Positions 1 through 7,600 of a DNA stretch of 8,010 nucleotides are shown here, piece after piece. How positions within the stretch are numbered: position 1 is the stretch's first letter; the number at the start of each line of letters is the position of its first letter. Source of the stretch: Clostridium sp. CAG:914 (GTDB lineage: Bacteria > Bacillota_I > Bacilli_A > RF39 > UBA660). The stretch covers positions 1 through 8,010 of the forward strand of contig FR902128.1 of assembly GCA_000437895.1 (NCBI GenBank), given 5' to 3'. Position numbers and translations under genes: made by a program. Below the pieces are notes generated by a model. The model saw nothing but the letters and a program-made list of their open reading frames with translations, had not been told where the DNA came from and ran no database searches.

Positions 1-32
1 TTCTCCCATATGATCGTAGTCTCCATGTGGTG
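1..32 (-). repeat. 32-bp exact copy of the comEC metal-binding motif segment
   Basis: Bases 1-32 are identical to 1440-1471 and lie in the same orientation. The identity ends exactly at base 32 (base 33 is a, base 1472 is t); the left limit cannot be seen because the window starts here. Read on the minus strand, the segment encodes PHGDYDHMGE, the first metal-binding motif of the ComEC metallo-beta-lactamase domain. In that frame it is preceded directly by TGA and TAG stops, so it does not belong to an intact gene starting upstream. It may be the edge of a duplicated comEC 3' fragment lying to the left, or an assembly artefact at a contig end. Confidence 0.85.
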
Positions 33-74
33 ACTATCATTTATGCATACGAATTTTTTGTAAAGAAAAAAGAA

Positions 75-710
75 TTAATTAATATTTAATTCCTTTAATT
101 GTGCCAAAATCAGTTCAGTACTTCTCTCTATAAATTTTTTAATATTTTCTATATTAAAAACAAAATCTTTATGTTCCTTTGAATTTTTGATAATTATAGA
201 TGTTTTATCAATAATGGTTTTAATTTTATCCATTGGGATTTCATCAATTATACTTTCTAAGTAAGGTATATCTTCATAAAATATAGATAAATCCATATTA
301 TATTCATCTAATAATTTTATATTCATATTCGTATAATCATTATAAATATAAATACTTAACATATTTCCATTACATTTTACAATACTACCATCAATTTTTG
401 TTATCATATTATTATCTTCATCATAAATTTCTGATATAAAATACTTAAACCATAAATAATCAGTATATAAATGAATGTAATAGCCTAAAACAAAATCATC
501 ATTTAATTTATCTTTATATTTATTTAAAAAATTATCTATATTAGGTATAGCAGTGTCTTCACTATCTAAAAAGTGGCTTTTTACTTTAGTTTCTCCTAAA
601 TGTTTTGAGATATCAGGTGCAATTGATCCTATTAATAACTTGTGATTATCTTTTTTTATAACTTTATTTATCTCGTTTGCAACTGCCATATGTATTACTG
701 AAGATGCCAT
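75..710 (-). CDS. Putative zinc-dependent phospholipase C-like hydrolase (PF00882-like)
   Basis: This 211-residue protein has the spaced metal ligands of the zinc-dependent phospholipase C / S1-P1-like helical fold. They are His7 in SSVIH near the N-terminus, Asp33 in GSIAPD, His46 in KSHF, and His80 and Asp84 in GYYIHLYTD. Short bacterial members of this family are common and largely uncharacterised; the substrate is not predictable from sequence. No signal peptide or membrane segment is evident, so it is probably cytoplasmic, unlike the secreted clostridial toxins. The ATG at 708-710 is preceded by GGTGA (718-722 on the plus strand) at a good distance, which supports this start. It lies on the same strand as comEA-comEC but 186 bp beyond comEC, with a nuclease remnant between, so cotranscription is possible but not shown. 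The C-terminal half (after about residue 90) has no motif I recognise. Family assignment is fairly sure, function is not. Confidence 0.72.
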   Translation of the reverse strand: MASSVIHMAVANEINKVIKKDNHKLLIGSIAPDISKHLGETKVKSHFLDSEDTAIPNIDNFLNKYKDKLNDDFVLGYYIHLYTDYLWFKYFISEIYDEDNNMITKIDGSIVKCNGNMLSIYIYNDYTNMNIKLLDEYNMDLSIFYEDIPYLESIIDEIPMDKIKTIIDKTSIIIKNSKEHKDFVFNIENIKKFIERSTELILAQLKELNIN

Positions 711-739
711 ATTATTATCACCATCCTATAATTATTATA

Positions 740-903
740 TCACACTAATTCATATTCTCCAAAAGCAATTCTTTCATCTGAGTAATATCCTATAACAAAC
801 TTGCTTTCTCTTTTGCATATTAATATTCCCATTGTATTGTTATTATTCACTTCTTTTGCATTTTTATTTCATTATAATAATTCATATTACTCTTTTCTAT
901 GGA
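740..903 (-). pseudogene. Decayed C-terminal fragment of a DUF1016/YhcG-type PDDEXK nuclease
   Basis: Two minus-strand frames together read like the end of a DUF1016 (YhcG family) PDDEXK nuclease. One frame gives MNYYNEIKMQK (885 down to about 853) and meets a TGA at 847-849. The next frame gives EVNNNNTMGILICK and then continues to FGEYELV, ending at TGA 740-742. Adding one A to the A run at about 854-857 joins both into one stretch. From family knowledge, DUF1016 proteins end with an NYYD...NPTIGILLCK...EY.L pattern, which this resembles. Only about 50 residues remain and the catalytic part is absent, so the product would be inactive. The fragment begins just after the comEC stop codon. The 30-residue frame starting at ATG 830-832 could instead be a small gene, but it lacks a good ribosome binding site. 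The assignment is from memory of the family and is moderate in confidence. Confidence 0.5.
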
Positions 904-2942
904 CTACACGTTTCTATTTTTAATTTATTATTTTTAATTTTAAACATGATACTTCCATCTTTATCTGTTCTATATATTTTTGAATCAATTAAATTATCAA
1001 TTACCTCTTTATTTGGATGACCATATCTATTATTCTTACCAACACTAATAATAGAATATTTAGGATTAATTTCATTTATAAAATTTTTACTAGAACTTGT
1101 CTTACTACCGTGATGTCCAACTTTCAATACATCAATATCTTGTAAATTATATTTTTCTATTAAATCCTCTTCAACTTCAACGCCAGCATCTCCCATAAAT
1201 AAAAATTTATGATTATTAAATTTCATATATACAACAGAGGAATTATCGTTCTCATTATCATAATCTTTATCATTCAAAAAATATAATTTATTACCATCTA
1301 TATTCAATTCTTTAATACAACTATAATATGGTATTTTCTTTTTATCTAATGCTTTAATTAAATCTTGTTCTAGTTCATTAAACTCACCACAATTAAAAAT
1401 CACTTTTTCCACTTTAAAATTATTAACCAAGTTAATTGCTTCTCCCATATGATCGTAGTCTCCATGTGGTGTAATTAAATAATCTACTTTTGTTATCCCT
1501 AAACTCATCAAATAAGGAATTGTTTTATTTTTAACAATTTCATAATTATATAATCCTCCAGTATCTATTAATATATTTCCCTTATTATATGGTAAAGTAA
1601 TCAAAGAACTATCTCCATTACCAACACTAAGATAAACTACATTAAAAGAAGGATTAAAATACATATAATATTTATGCAATAAAATAAAAACAAATATATA
1701 TACATTTTTATAATTATATAAAAACATATAAATAAATATATAATATAAAATAATTAAATAAATATTAGGTTTAGAAAAACATATAATTCCAAATTTACTA
1801 ATTTCAATTACTCTAGAAACATATTCCAAAATATTAACAAAAAAAGATAAAATATAACTCATAAAAGGAAATATAAAACTAACTATAGATAAAGGGAAAA
1901 TAATTACACTAACAAAAGGAATAAAAACTATATTTAAAAATATTCCTAAAATATTAACTTTGTAATAATTATATATTGTTATTGGAAACGCAACAAAAAA
2001 AGATAACATAGATATATACAAACTTTTTCCAATTTTATTCTTATGTCTTTGAATATTTTTATTAAAAAGTATTAATGAAAATGAAATAATATATGAATAT
2101 TGAAACGAAACATTATATACATACATAGGATTAATTAAAAGCATAATTATAAGCAAAATACACATTATATCTATACTCTTTATCTTTAAATTAAAAACTT
2201 TATTTAAAGCAAATAATATATACATAATAGTACTTCTCACCACAGAAGGAAGAGTTCCCACCAATAACATGTAAAAAACAAGAAAATTTATTACTATAAA
2301 ATAATTATAAAAATTATTATATGAAATCCTTTTTAAAATATAAAGAATACATGAAGCAAACAAACTTATATGCATACCAGATATAGAAAATAAATGCGAT
2401 ATACCATTACTTCTAAAACTATTTAATATTTGACCATCAATTAACGAAGTATCACCAAGTAAAAATGTTTTAACATACTCTTTTGCCTTAGGCAATTTAT
2501 TAATTCTACTTATAAACTTATTCTTAATATAATACAATACATTAGAATTATTACCAATTTTTACTACACTATTTGCCACAACTTGATAGTGTATTTTATT
2601 ATAATAAAGATATTTTTTATAATTAAACAAATTAAAAACATCATTATTATTTGGTTCTTCTAAAACTCCTTCTACCTCTATTTTATCACCTATACTAACA
2701 TTTTCTAATATATCAAAATAATTTATAACCAATCGTTCTGAAGACTTTTCTTTTATATATAAAATTGTTTTATCACTAGAACACTTTATTTTATATACTA
2801 CCCCAACAAAAGAAGTTTCAGTTCCATCAAATTTACTATCAACTCTAAAAATATTAGTAAAAATAATAACCAAAATTAAACAAACAATAGCACTAACTTT
2901 AAACAAATATCTATGTTGTAATATATTCTTTAATTTTCTCAA
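897..2942 (-). CDS. comEC: ComEC/Rec2 DNA-uptake channel with C-terminal metallo-beta-lactamase domain
   Basis: ComEC forms the inner-membrane channel that takes single-stranded DNA into the cell during natural transformation. The 681-residue protein (the Bacillus subtilis one is about 776) has the full order of domains. There is an N-terminal membrane segment (about 13-33), then an OB-fold/DUF4131-type part (about 42-130). The polytopic Competence domain follows, with HLFSISGMH at 183-191 and a PSVVRSTIM motif. The metallo-beta-lactamase domain runs from about 437 to the end. Its motifs are intact: DTGG (Asp460), HGDYDH (493-498), GDAG (Asp585) and GHHGS (His610, His611). This domain is thought to degrade the non-transported strand. 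The start is TTG at 2940-2942, supported by AGGAG at 2952-2956 nine bases away; no ATG lies near. It overlaps comEA by 32 bp in another frame, so the two are probably translationally coupled. The C-terminus looks complete. Confidence 0.95.
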   Translation of the reverse strand: MRKLKNILQHRYLFKVSAIVCLILVIIFTNIFRVDSKFDGTETSFVGVVYKIKCSSDKTILYIKEKSSERLVINYFDILENVSIGDKIEVEGVLEEPNNNDVFNLFNYKKYLYYNKIHYQVVANSVVKIGNNSNVLYYIKNKFISRINKLPKAKEYVKTFLLGDTSLIDGQILNSFRSNGISHLFSISGMHISLFASCILYILKRISYNNFYNYFIVINFLVFYMLLVGTLPSVVRSTIMYILFALNKVFNLKIKSIDIMCILLIIMLLINPMYVYNVSFQYSYIISFSLILFNKNIQRHKNKIGKSLYISMLSFFVAFPITIYNYYKVNILGIFLNIVFIPFVSVIIFPLSIVSFIFPFMSYILSFFVNILEYVSRVIEISKFGIICFSKPNIYLIILYYIFIYMFLYNYKNVYIFVFILLHKYYMYFNPSFNVVYLSVGNGDSSLITLPYNKGNILIDTGGLYNYEIVKNKTIPYLMSLGITKVDYLITPHGDYDHMGEAINLVNNFKVEKVIFNCGEFNELEQDLIKALDKKKIPYYSCIKELNIDGNKLYFLNDKDYDNENDNSSVVYMKFNNHKFLFMGDAGVEVEEDLIEKYNLQDIDVLKVGHHGSKTSSSKNFINEINPKYSIISVGKNNRYGHPNKEVIDNLIDSKIYRTDKDGSIMFKIKNNKLKIETCSP
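1440..1471 (-). repeat. comEC-internal partner of the 32-bp direct repeat at the window edge
   Basis: This segment of comEC encodes the HGDYDH metal-binding motif and matches bases 1-32 without mismatch. The two copies are in direct orientation with 1407 bp between them, a stretch holding the comEC 3' end, the nuclease remnant and the hydrolase gene. This copy is in an intact reading frame and is the likely original. Confidence 0.85.
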
Positions 2943-3588
2943 ACAACGCTTCTCCTATACCAGAAACATTAAGCAAATCATCAATAATTTTAAAATAACC
3001 ATTTTCTTCTCGATATTTTATAATAGCTTTAGCCTTCGCTTCACCAAGTCCATTTATACTCATAAGTTCTTCTAAAGTTGCCGTATTTATATTAATAATA
3101 TTATTAACATTCGTAATCGAATCATTAATTTCCGTATTAATACAACCATCATTTTGAATATTTGGACAAACACATTCTTTATCTATAACTTTTATTACCG
3201 TATCAACAATATTAGAATTCTTAACCTCTTCATCAGTATATATAATAATAACCATCTCATCAGTAACTTTCTTTGATAAATTTATATTATCAGTATTAGC
3301 GTTTTCCATTAACCCACCAGCTATGGTTATAACATCAATTATTTTTTTATCAGAGTTTATCTTATATACCCCAGGTTTCTTTACAGCACCTTTAATATCT
3401 ACATATACCAAATCATCTTTTAAATCAACTTCTACCTTCTCCACTTCATTAATAACAACTTGATTATCAACTAAATTCTTTTCTTTACTCTTTAAATTAA
3501 CTTTAACAAAAACTATATAAAAAATAATCAACATAAATAAAAAAATAGTCATTACATATTTATATTTTTTTAAAAATCTTAACATCAT
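2911..3588 (-). CDS. comEA: ComEA-type competence DNA receptor
   Basis: ComEA is the membrane-anchored receptor that binds double-stranded DNA outside the membrane and hands it to ComEC. The 225-residue protein has an N-terminal membrane anchor (about 11-30), a SLBB domain (about 60-118, with VDIKGAVKKPGVY) and a low-complexity linker. The DNA-binding helix-hairpin-helix pair is at about 163-223, with the hallmark ININTATLEEL, INGLGEAKAKAI and VSGIGEALFEKI. Three cysteines sit in the linker (139, 141, 149), unusual for this protein. Two adjacent ATG codons compete as start. GAAAGGA lies only one base before the first (3586-3588) and four before the second (3583-3585), so the second may be the true start; the difference is one residue. 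The gene precedes and overlaps comEC, the standard order. No clear promoter was found upstream. Confidence 0.93.
   Translation of the reverse strand: MMLRFLKKYKYVMTIFLFMLIIFYIVFVKVNLKSKEKNLVDNQVVINEVEKVEVDLKDDLVYVDIKGAVKKPGVYKINSDKKIIDVITIAGGLMENANTDNINLSKKVTDEMVIIIYTDEEVKNSNIVDTVIKVIDKECVCPNIQNDGCINTEINDSITNVNNIININTATLEELMSINGLGEAKAKAIIKYREENGYFKIIDDLLNVSGIGEALFEKIKEYITT
2952..2956 (-). promoter_or_regulatory. Ribosome binding site deciding the comEC TTG start
   Basis: Minus-strand AGGAG lies nine bases before the TTG at 2940-2942, inside the comEA coding sequence. It supports a non-ATG start for comEC and coupling to comEA translation. Confidence 0.65.
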
Positions 3589-3841
3589 ATCCTTTCTTTT
3601 GGTCCTTCAATAATATTATTATAAATTTTTTTTCAAATTACTTCTTTTTTTTATTATTTTTTTCTCATTTTAACAATCATTAAATAATTTAAAAATACTA
3701 GATATTTGTCGACTTCTTATCATATCTAAACAATGTCTTTAGTAGCATAATATAATTAAGTACATATAATAATTATGGTTGGCTAATGTACTAACTTTTT
3801 GAATAAAATAGGCAAACACACATAAAACAACTAAAAAAAAC
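3589..3841. other. Divergent intergenic region, no gene seen
   Basis: This stretch separates comEA (leftward) from the sortase gene (rightward) and holds no convincing coding sequence. On the plus strand it has long T tracts (about 3626-3663). A 12-bp perfect palindrome AATAATATTATT lies at 3609-3620, and the minus-strand TATAAT at 3618-3623 overlapping it is a possible comEA -10 box without a good -35. A 7-bp inverted repeat (AGTACAT at 3759-3765, ATGTACT at 3786-3792) with a 20-base loop is followed by five T residues. It could be a weak terminator or operator, but its stem is AT-rich and the loop long, so chance is a fair explanation in such DNA. Confidence 0.4.
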
Positions 3842-3870
3842 TTGACAAGACAAAGACAAATATTTATAAT
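3842..3870 (+). promoter_or_regulatory. Consensus sigma-A promoter for the sortase-adhesin operon
   Basis: A perfect -35 box TTGACA (3842-3847) and a perfect -10 box TATAAT (3865-3870) are separated by 17 bases. Transcription should start near 3877, leaving a leader of about 35 bases before the sortase start. A full-consensus promoter suggests strong basal expression unless a repressor acts. Confidence 0.88.
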
Positions 3871-3897
3871 ATTCAGTCAACCGAAAGGATATGGACC

Positions 3898-3905
3898 AAG
3901 GGGGA
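3898..3905 (+). promoter_or_regulatory. Ribosome binding site deciding the sortase start at 3912
   Basis: AAGGGGGA ends six bases before the ATG at 3912-3914. An upstream in-frame ATG at 3891 has AGGA only one base away, which is too close, so the downstream start is preferred. Confidence 0.7.
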
Positions 3906-3911
3906 ATTTCT

Positions 3912-4658
3912 ATGAAAAAGGCTAAATACATAGTACTTATTGTTTTAACTTTTATATTAGTAATATTACCAATCACGCTAAAAGAAAAAGACACTAATAA
4001 TAATTACTCATATATAGAAAACAACAATATAAGTACTAAAACAGAAAGTATCATAAGCTATGATTATAGCAAAGATATTAATGATTATAAAACAAAATAT
4101 AATAATAACGAAGTCGTAGGTATTATTAATTTTGAAAATACTGATTATTCTAAGCCAATAATGCAACACAATGATAATGATTATTACTTAAATCATGATG
4201 AATATATGAATTCAAATTATCGAGGAGCTGTTTTTGCTGACTACAGAATAGATATCATTAATAGTAGAAAAATACTTATCTTTGCACATAATGCTAAATA
4301 TATTGATGCTAATTTCAAAATACTAGATAATTACTACAATTATGATTATTTTAAAAATCATCAATTTATAAGCATTACTACTAATGAAGGAAAAAAAGTT
4401 TATCAAATATTTTCTGTTTATGTTGAAACTAGTGATTTCAGTTACATGAATGTAAATTTTCCAGATGAAGAAAGTTGGGTAAATCATCTAAACAAGTTAA
4501 AGAGTAAATCTTTATATGATACTTCCGTTGAAGTAAAAGAAGATGATGAAATTTTAATACTACAAACTTGTAGTACACATGATGACTATAAAGACTATAG
4601 TCAAAAATATCTATTAATAATAGCAAGGAGGGTTAAAAATGAAGAAAAAATTTATTAA
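3912..4658 (+). CDS. Class B-like sortase (surface-protein transpeptidase)
   Basis: Sortases cut a C-terminal sorting signal of secreted proteins and join the protein to the cell wall or to pilin subunits, acting on the outer face of the membrane. From the preferred ATG at 3912 the protein has 248 residues, beginning with a lysine-rich start and one membrane segment (about 5-23), then a low-complexity stem. The catalytic fold follows: GAVFADYR (106-113) matches the GxxFxDYR hallmark of class B sortases. The active-site residues are His126 in IFAHN, Cys220 in LQTCS and Arg239/Arg240 in IIARRV. The triad is complete, so the enzyme should be active. An in-frame ATG at 3891 would add seven residues but is poorly placed for its Shine-Dalgarno sequence. 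The gene overlaps the following surface-protein gene by 20 bp, and I infer that protein is its main substrate. Subclass and sorting motif cannot be read from this window. Confidence 0.88.
   Translation: MKKAKYIVLIVLTFILVILPITLKEKDTNNNYSYIENNNISTKTESIISYDYSKDINDYKTKYNNNEVVGIINFENTDYSKPIMQHNDNDYYLNHDEYMNSNYRGAVFADYRIDIINSRKILIFAHNAKYIDANFKILDNYYNYDYFKNHQFISITTNEGKKVYQIFSVYVETSDFSYMNVNFPDEESWVNHLNKLKSKSLYDTSVEVKEDDEILILQTCSTHDDYKDYSQKYLLIIARRVKNEEKIY
4625..4632 (+). promoter_or_regulatory. Strong Shine-Dalgarno of the adhesin, inside sortase codons
   Basis: AAGGAGGG lies six bases before the ATG at 4639. In the sortase frame the same bases include the AGG AGG codons of the ARRV segment holding the likely catalytic arginine. 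The rare-type AGG codons, amid mostly AGA use, are explained by this dual role. Confidence 0.85.
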
Positions 4659-7600
4659 AAATAGTAAAAAAATTTTCTATACTTTATTTGTATTTATTTA
4701 TACTATAATGCAAATAATTTCACCTGTAATGGTTAGTGCAAACACTAGCATAGATTTAGATAATTTACCAACTAACCCTGAGATTGGAGATATTTACAAT
4801 AGTACTGTAACAGCCGGTTCATTAGAAAATGAAGGCGATGTTTTAGTTACAAAAACTGTTACTAAAACAAATACGCTAGGAGAATACACAGTAACATTTA
4901 ATATTAAAGGTAAAAAAGTAACTACTTCAACAGAAATTAAAAAGCCTTTATATGCTGTTGTAGTATTTGACCGTTCTGGTAGCATGGAAAGCACTTGTAT
5001 TGAATATTATTTCAATAGATGTATAAAAACAGACCAAAAATGGGAAAGTGCAGTTAATGGTGCTAAAACATTTGCTGAAACTTTACTTAACAAAGTAAAT
5101 AATGCACAAATCGCTTTAGTAGGTTTTTCTGGAAATAATCGTGGAGATACTCCATATAACGATGCCAAAACTCTAAGAGAATTTGCTAATAAAAATTTAG
5201 ATGATGCTAATTTTGGCAGTGCTAATGGAGGAACAAACTTACAAGCTGGATTATTAAAAGCTAATGAATTACTTAGTGACACAAGAATTCCTGAAAACGC
5301 CGTTAAATATGTTGTTGTAATAAGCGATGGCCAGCCTACATTTTATTATGACAATAAAGGTTATACAAGTGGAAATGGTAATTCAACAACAAAAGAAACA
5401 TATAAAGCTACAATAGGTGCTGCTACAACATTAAAGAATCAAGCAGAAATATTCTCTATCGGATACATGTTACCAAGTGGTACGGTATACGGAAATAAAA
5501 CAGCAGCAGATATTTTAACCGAAGTATCTTCTCCAAATAAAGAAGGTTCAATTATTAAACATTATGTAGATGGTAAACCTGAAGATGTGGCAAATGCATT
5601 TACTAATATAGCAGAGGAAATAAGTACAGCTAATGCTGGAACAAATGCTCAATTAACAGATAAATTAGGAAATGCCTTCTCATTTGTAGATGGTAATGGA
5701 AACACTTACACATCTAGTACTATAGGAGAAATAACTGAAGAAGGAACATCATTTAGTTTTAATATTAAAATAGATGAAGATTCTAGTAACGGATGGCATC
5801 CTACTAATAACGGATTTATTTTAAAATACACTAACTATAAAGGAGAAGAAGTAACTTTAAATAGTGAATCTGACCCATTAGTATACTGGGAAGCAAAACA
5901 ATATAACTATGTTATAAAATACTACTTAGATGATACTAATGGTAATCCAATCGCTACTGAAAATGGAACTGCTCCATTAAACAAAGAAATTAAAGTAAAT
6001 GAAGAAAAACATTTAAGTAGTCATATTGGATATGAATATACTGGTGTTGATAAAGACTTCAACATTTCTAAAAATGAAGAAGAAAATATTGCTATTATAG
6101 TGTATACTAAAGTTAATTATAACTATGTAATTAATTACTATAAAGATTCTATATCAGAAGATAACTTTATTAATAGAGTAACTGGAACTGCTAACTATAA
6201 AGATACTATTAATGTAGAAGAAGAAAAATTCTTATCAGGTTTAACCGGATATGAATATACTGATGGTGAAAAAACTATTACTATATCAACAAATAATAAT
6301 GAAAACATAGTAAACATTGTTTATACTAAGAAAAATTATAACTATGAAGTTAGATACTATTTAGATAGTCTAGAGGGTACTCACTTAGGTACTGTTGCTG
6401 GTACTGGAGTTATCAATGAACAAATTATAGTTAATGAAGAGTTAAAATTATCTGATGATAAAGCTATCGGTTATGCATACAATGGTATAAATCTAGACTT
6501 TACTATTGAAGACACTAATGAATTAATTATTGTTAATGTTATTTACAATAAAGTAAAATACAATTGGCAAGTTAATTACTATAAAGATAGTATAGCTACT
6601 GATACATATTTAGGTAGTGATAACGGAACAGCATATTATAATGATGTTATTAATGTAGAAGAAGAAAAATTCTTATCAGGTTTAACCGGATATGAATATA
6701 CTGATGGTGAAAAAACTATTACTATATCAACAAATAATAATGAAAACATAGTGAACATTGTTTATACTAAAAAAGATTATGAATATACTGTTAAATATTA
6801 CTTTGATGGAGTTGAATCTATACCTACTTTAAGTAAAGGTGGTTATTCTGTATATGGTTCTGTATTATATGCAAGTGCATATAACTTAACAGAAAAAGAA
6901 ATTGAAGATAATAATTTAGAAAATTATATTCTTTCACCTGTTAATCCATATAATCCTGAATCAATAGTAATAAATACTGAAAATAATCTAATCAATATCT
7001 ACTATGTATCAAAATCTAATATTACAAATCAAAAAGTAACAAAAAACACTAATGATATTATAACTAGCACATCTGATATTGTTAATTACAATATTAATTA
7101 TACAGCTAATATTAAAAATGCTATTGGAGAAGTAAAAGTTATAATTAAAGACACATTACCACTAGAAATAGATACTACAAAGAGTAACTTAAATGGTGGA
7201 AGTTATAATGCAAGTAACAATACTATTACTTGGACAAAAATATATAATGTTAAAGAATTTACAACAAATTATGACATTAAATTAAATATATCTTATTCTG
7301 TAGCATACAAAAATATTGATGCTGATAAAAGTTATGATGAAACAGTATATACTAATAAAATTAATGTATGCACAGACATAACTTATAACAACAACATAAT
7401 TAATGGTAATTGTGTAGAAGATAGTGAAGATATTCCTGTAGAAATCTATGGTGATCTTGTTGTTAAATATGTTACATATGAAAACAATAAAGAAGTAATA
7501 TTAATACCTACTATAAATGAAAATAATAAAGTTGGTACTCCATACAATACAAAAAAAGAAAACATATATGGATATGAATTCGTAGAAGTTAAAGGTAATC

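Larger units (their letters stand above)
5902..7014 (+). repeat. Five tandem ~73-residue protein repeats in the adhesin
   Basis: The repeats begin at residues 422, 494, 567, 641 and 714, each with a YxYxVxYY-type start and most ending in VYTK or VIYNK. The middle commonly has GYxYxG or GYEYT. They resemble MucBP/Mub-type mucin-binding repeats and probably form a rod that projects the vWA head. The fifth is the most divergent and about six residues longer. Confidence 0.8.

Noticed and set aside
33..65. Possible leftward promoter TTTACA ... AATGAT on the minus strand
   Set aside because: The -10 box matches only four of six positions, and no gene start is visible to the left, so it is not better than chance in AT-rich DNA.
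740..742. TGA read as tryptophan (Mollicutes code)
   Set aside because: Tryptophan codons in the real genes are TGG, and no in-frame TGA is seen in the long genes.
832..1020. Plus-strand open frame of 62 codons
   Set aside because: It lies antisense to the end of comEC and the nuclease remnant, has no ribosome binding site, and its hydrophobic content reflects AT-rich antisense sequence.
3759..3797. Inverted repeat followed by T5 as a rho-independent terminator
   Set aside because: The stem is only 7 bp and AT-rich with a 20-base loop, and no plus-strand gene ends upstream, so it is only mentioned under the intergenic entry.
3791..3994. Minus-strand open frame of 67 codons across the sortase promoter
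   Set aside because: It runs antisense through the perfect promoter and the sortase start, with no recognisable product.
4438..5282. Minus-strand open frames at 4438-4626, 4794-4994 and 5007-5282
   Set aside because: They are antisense to the sortase and the vWA part of the adhesin, whose domains and motifs are clear.
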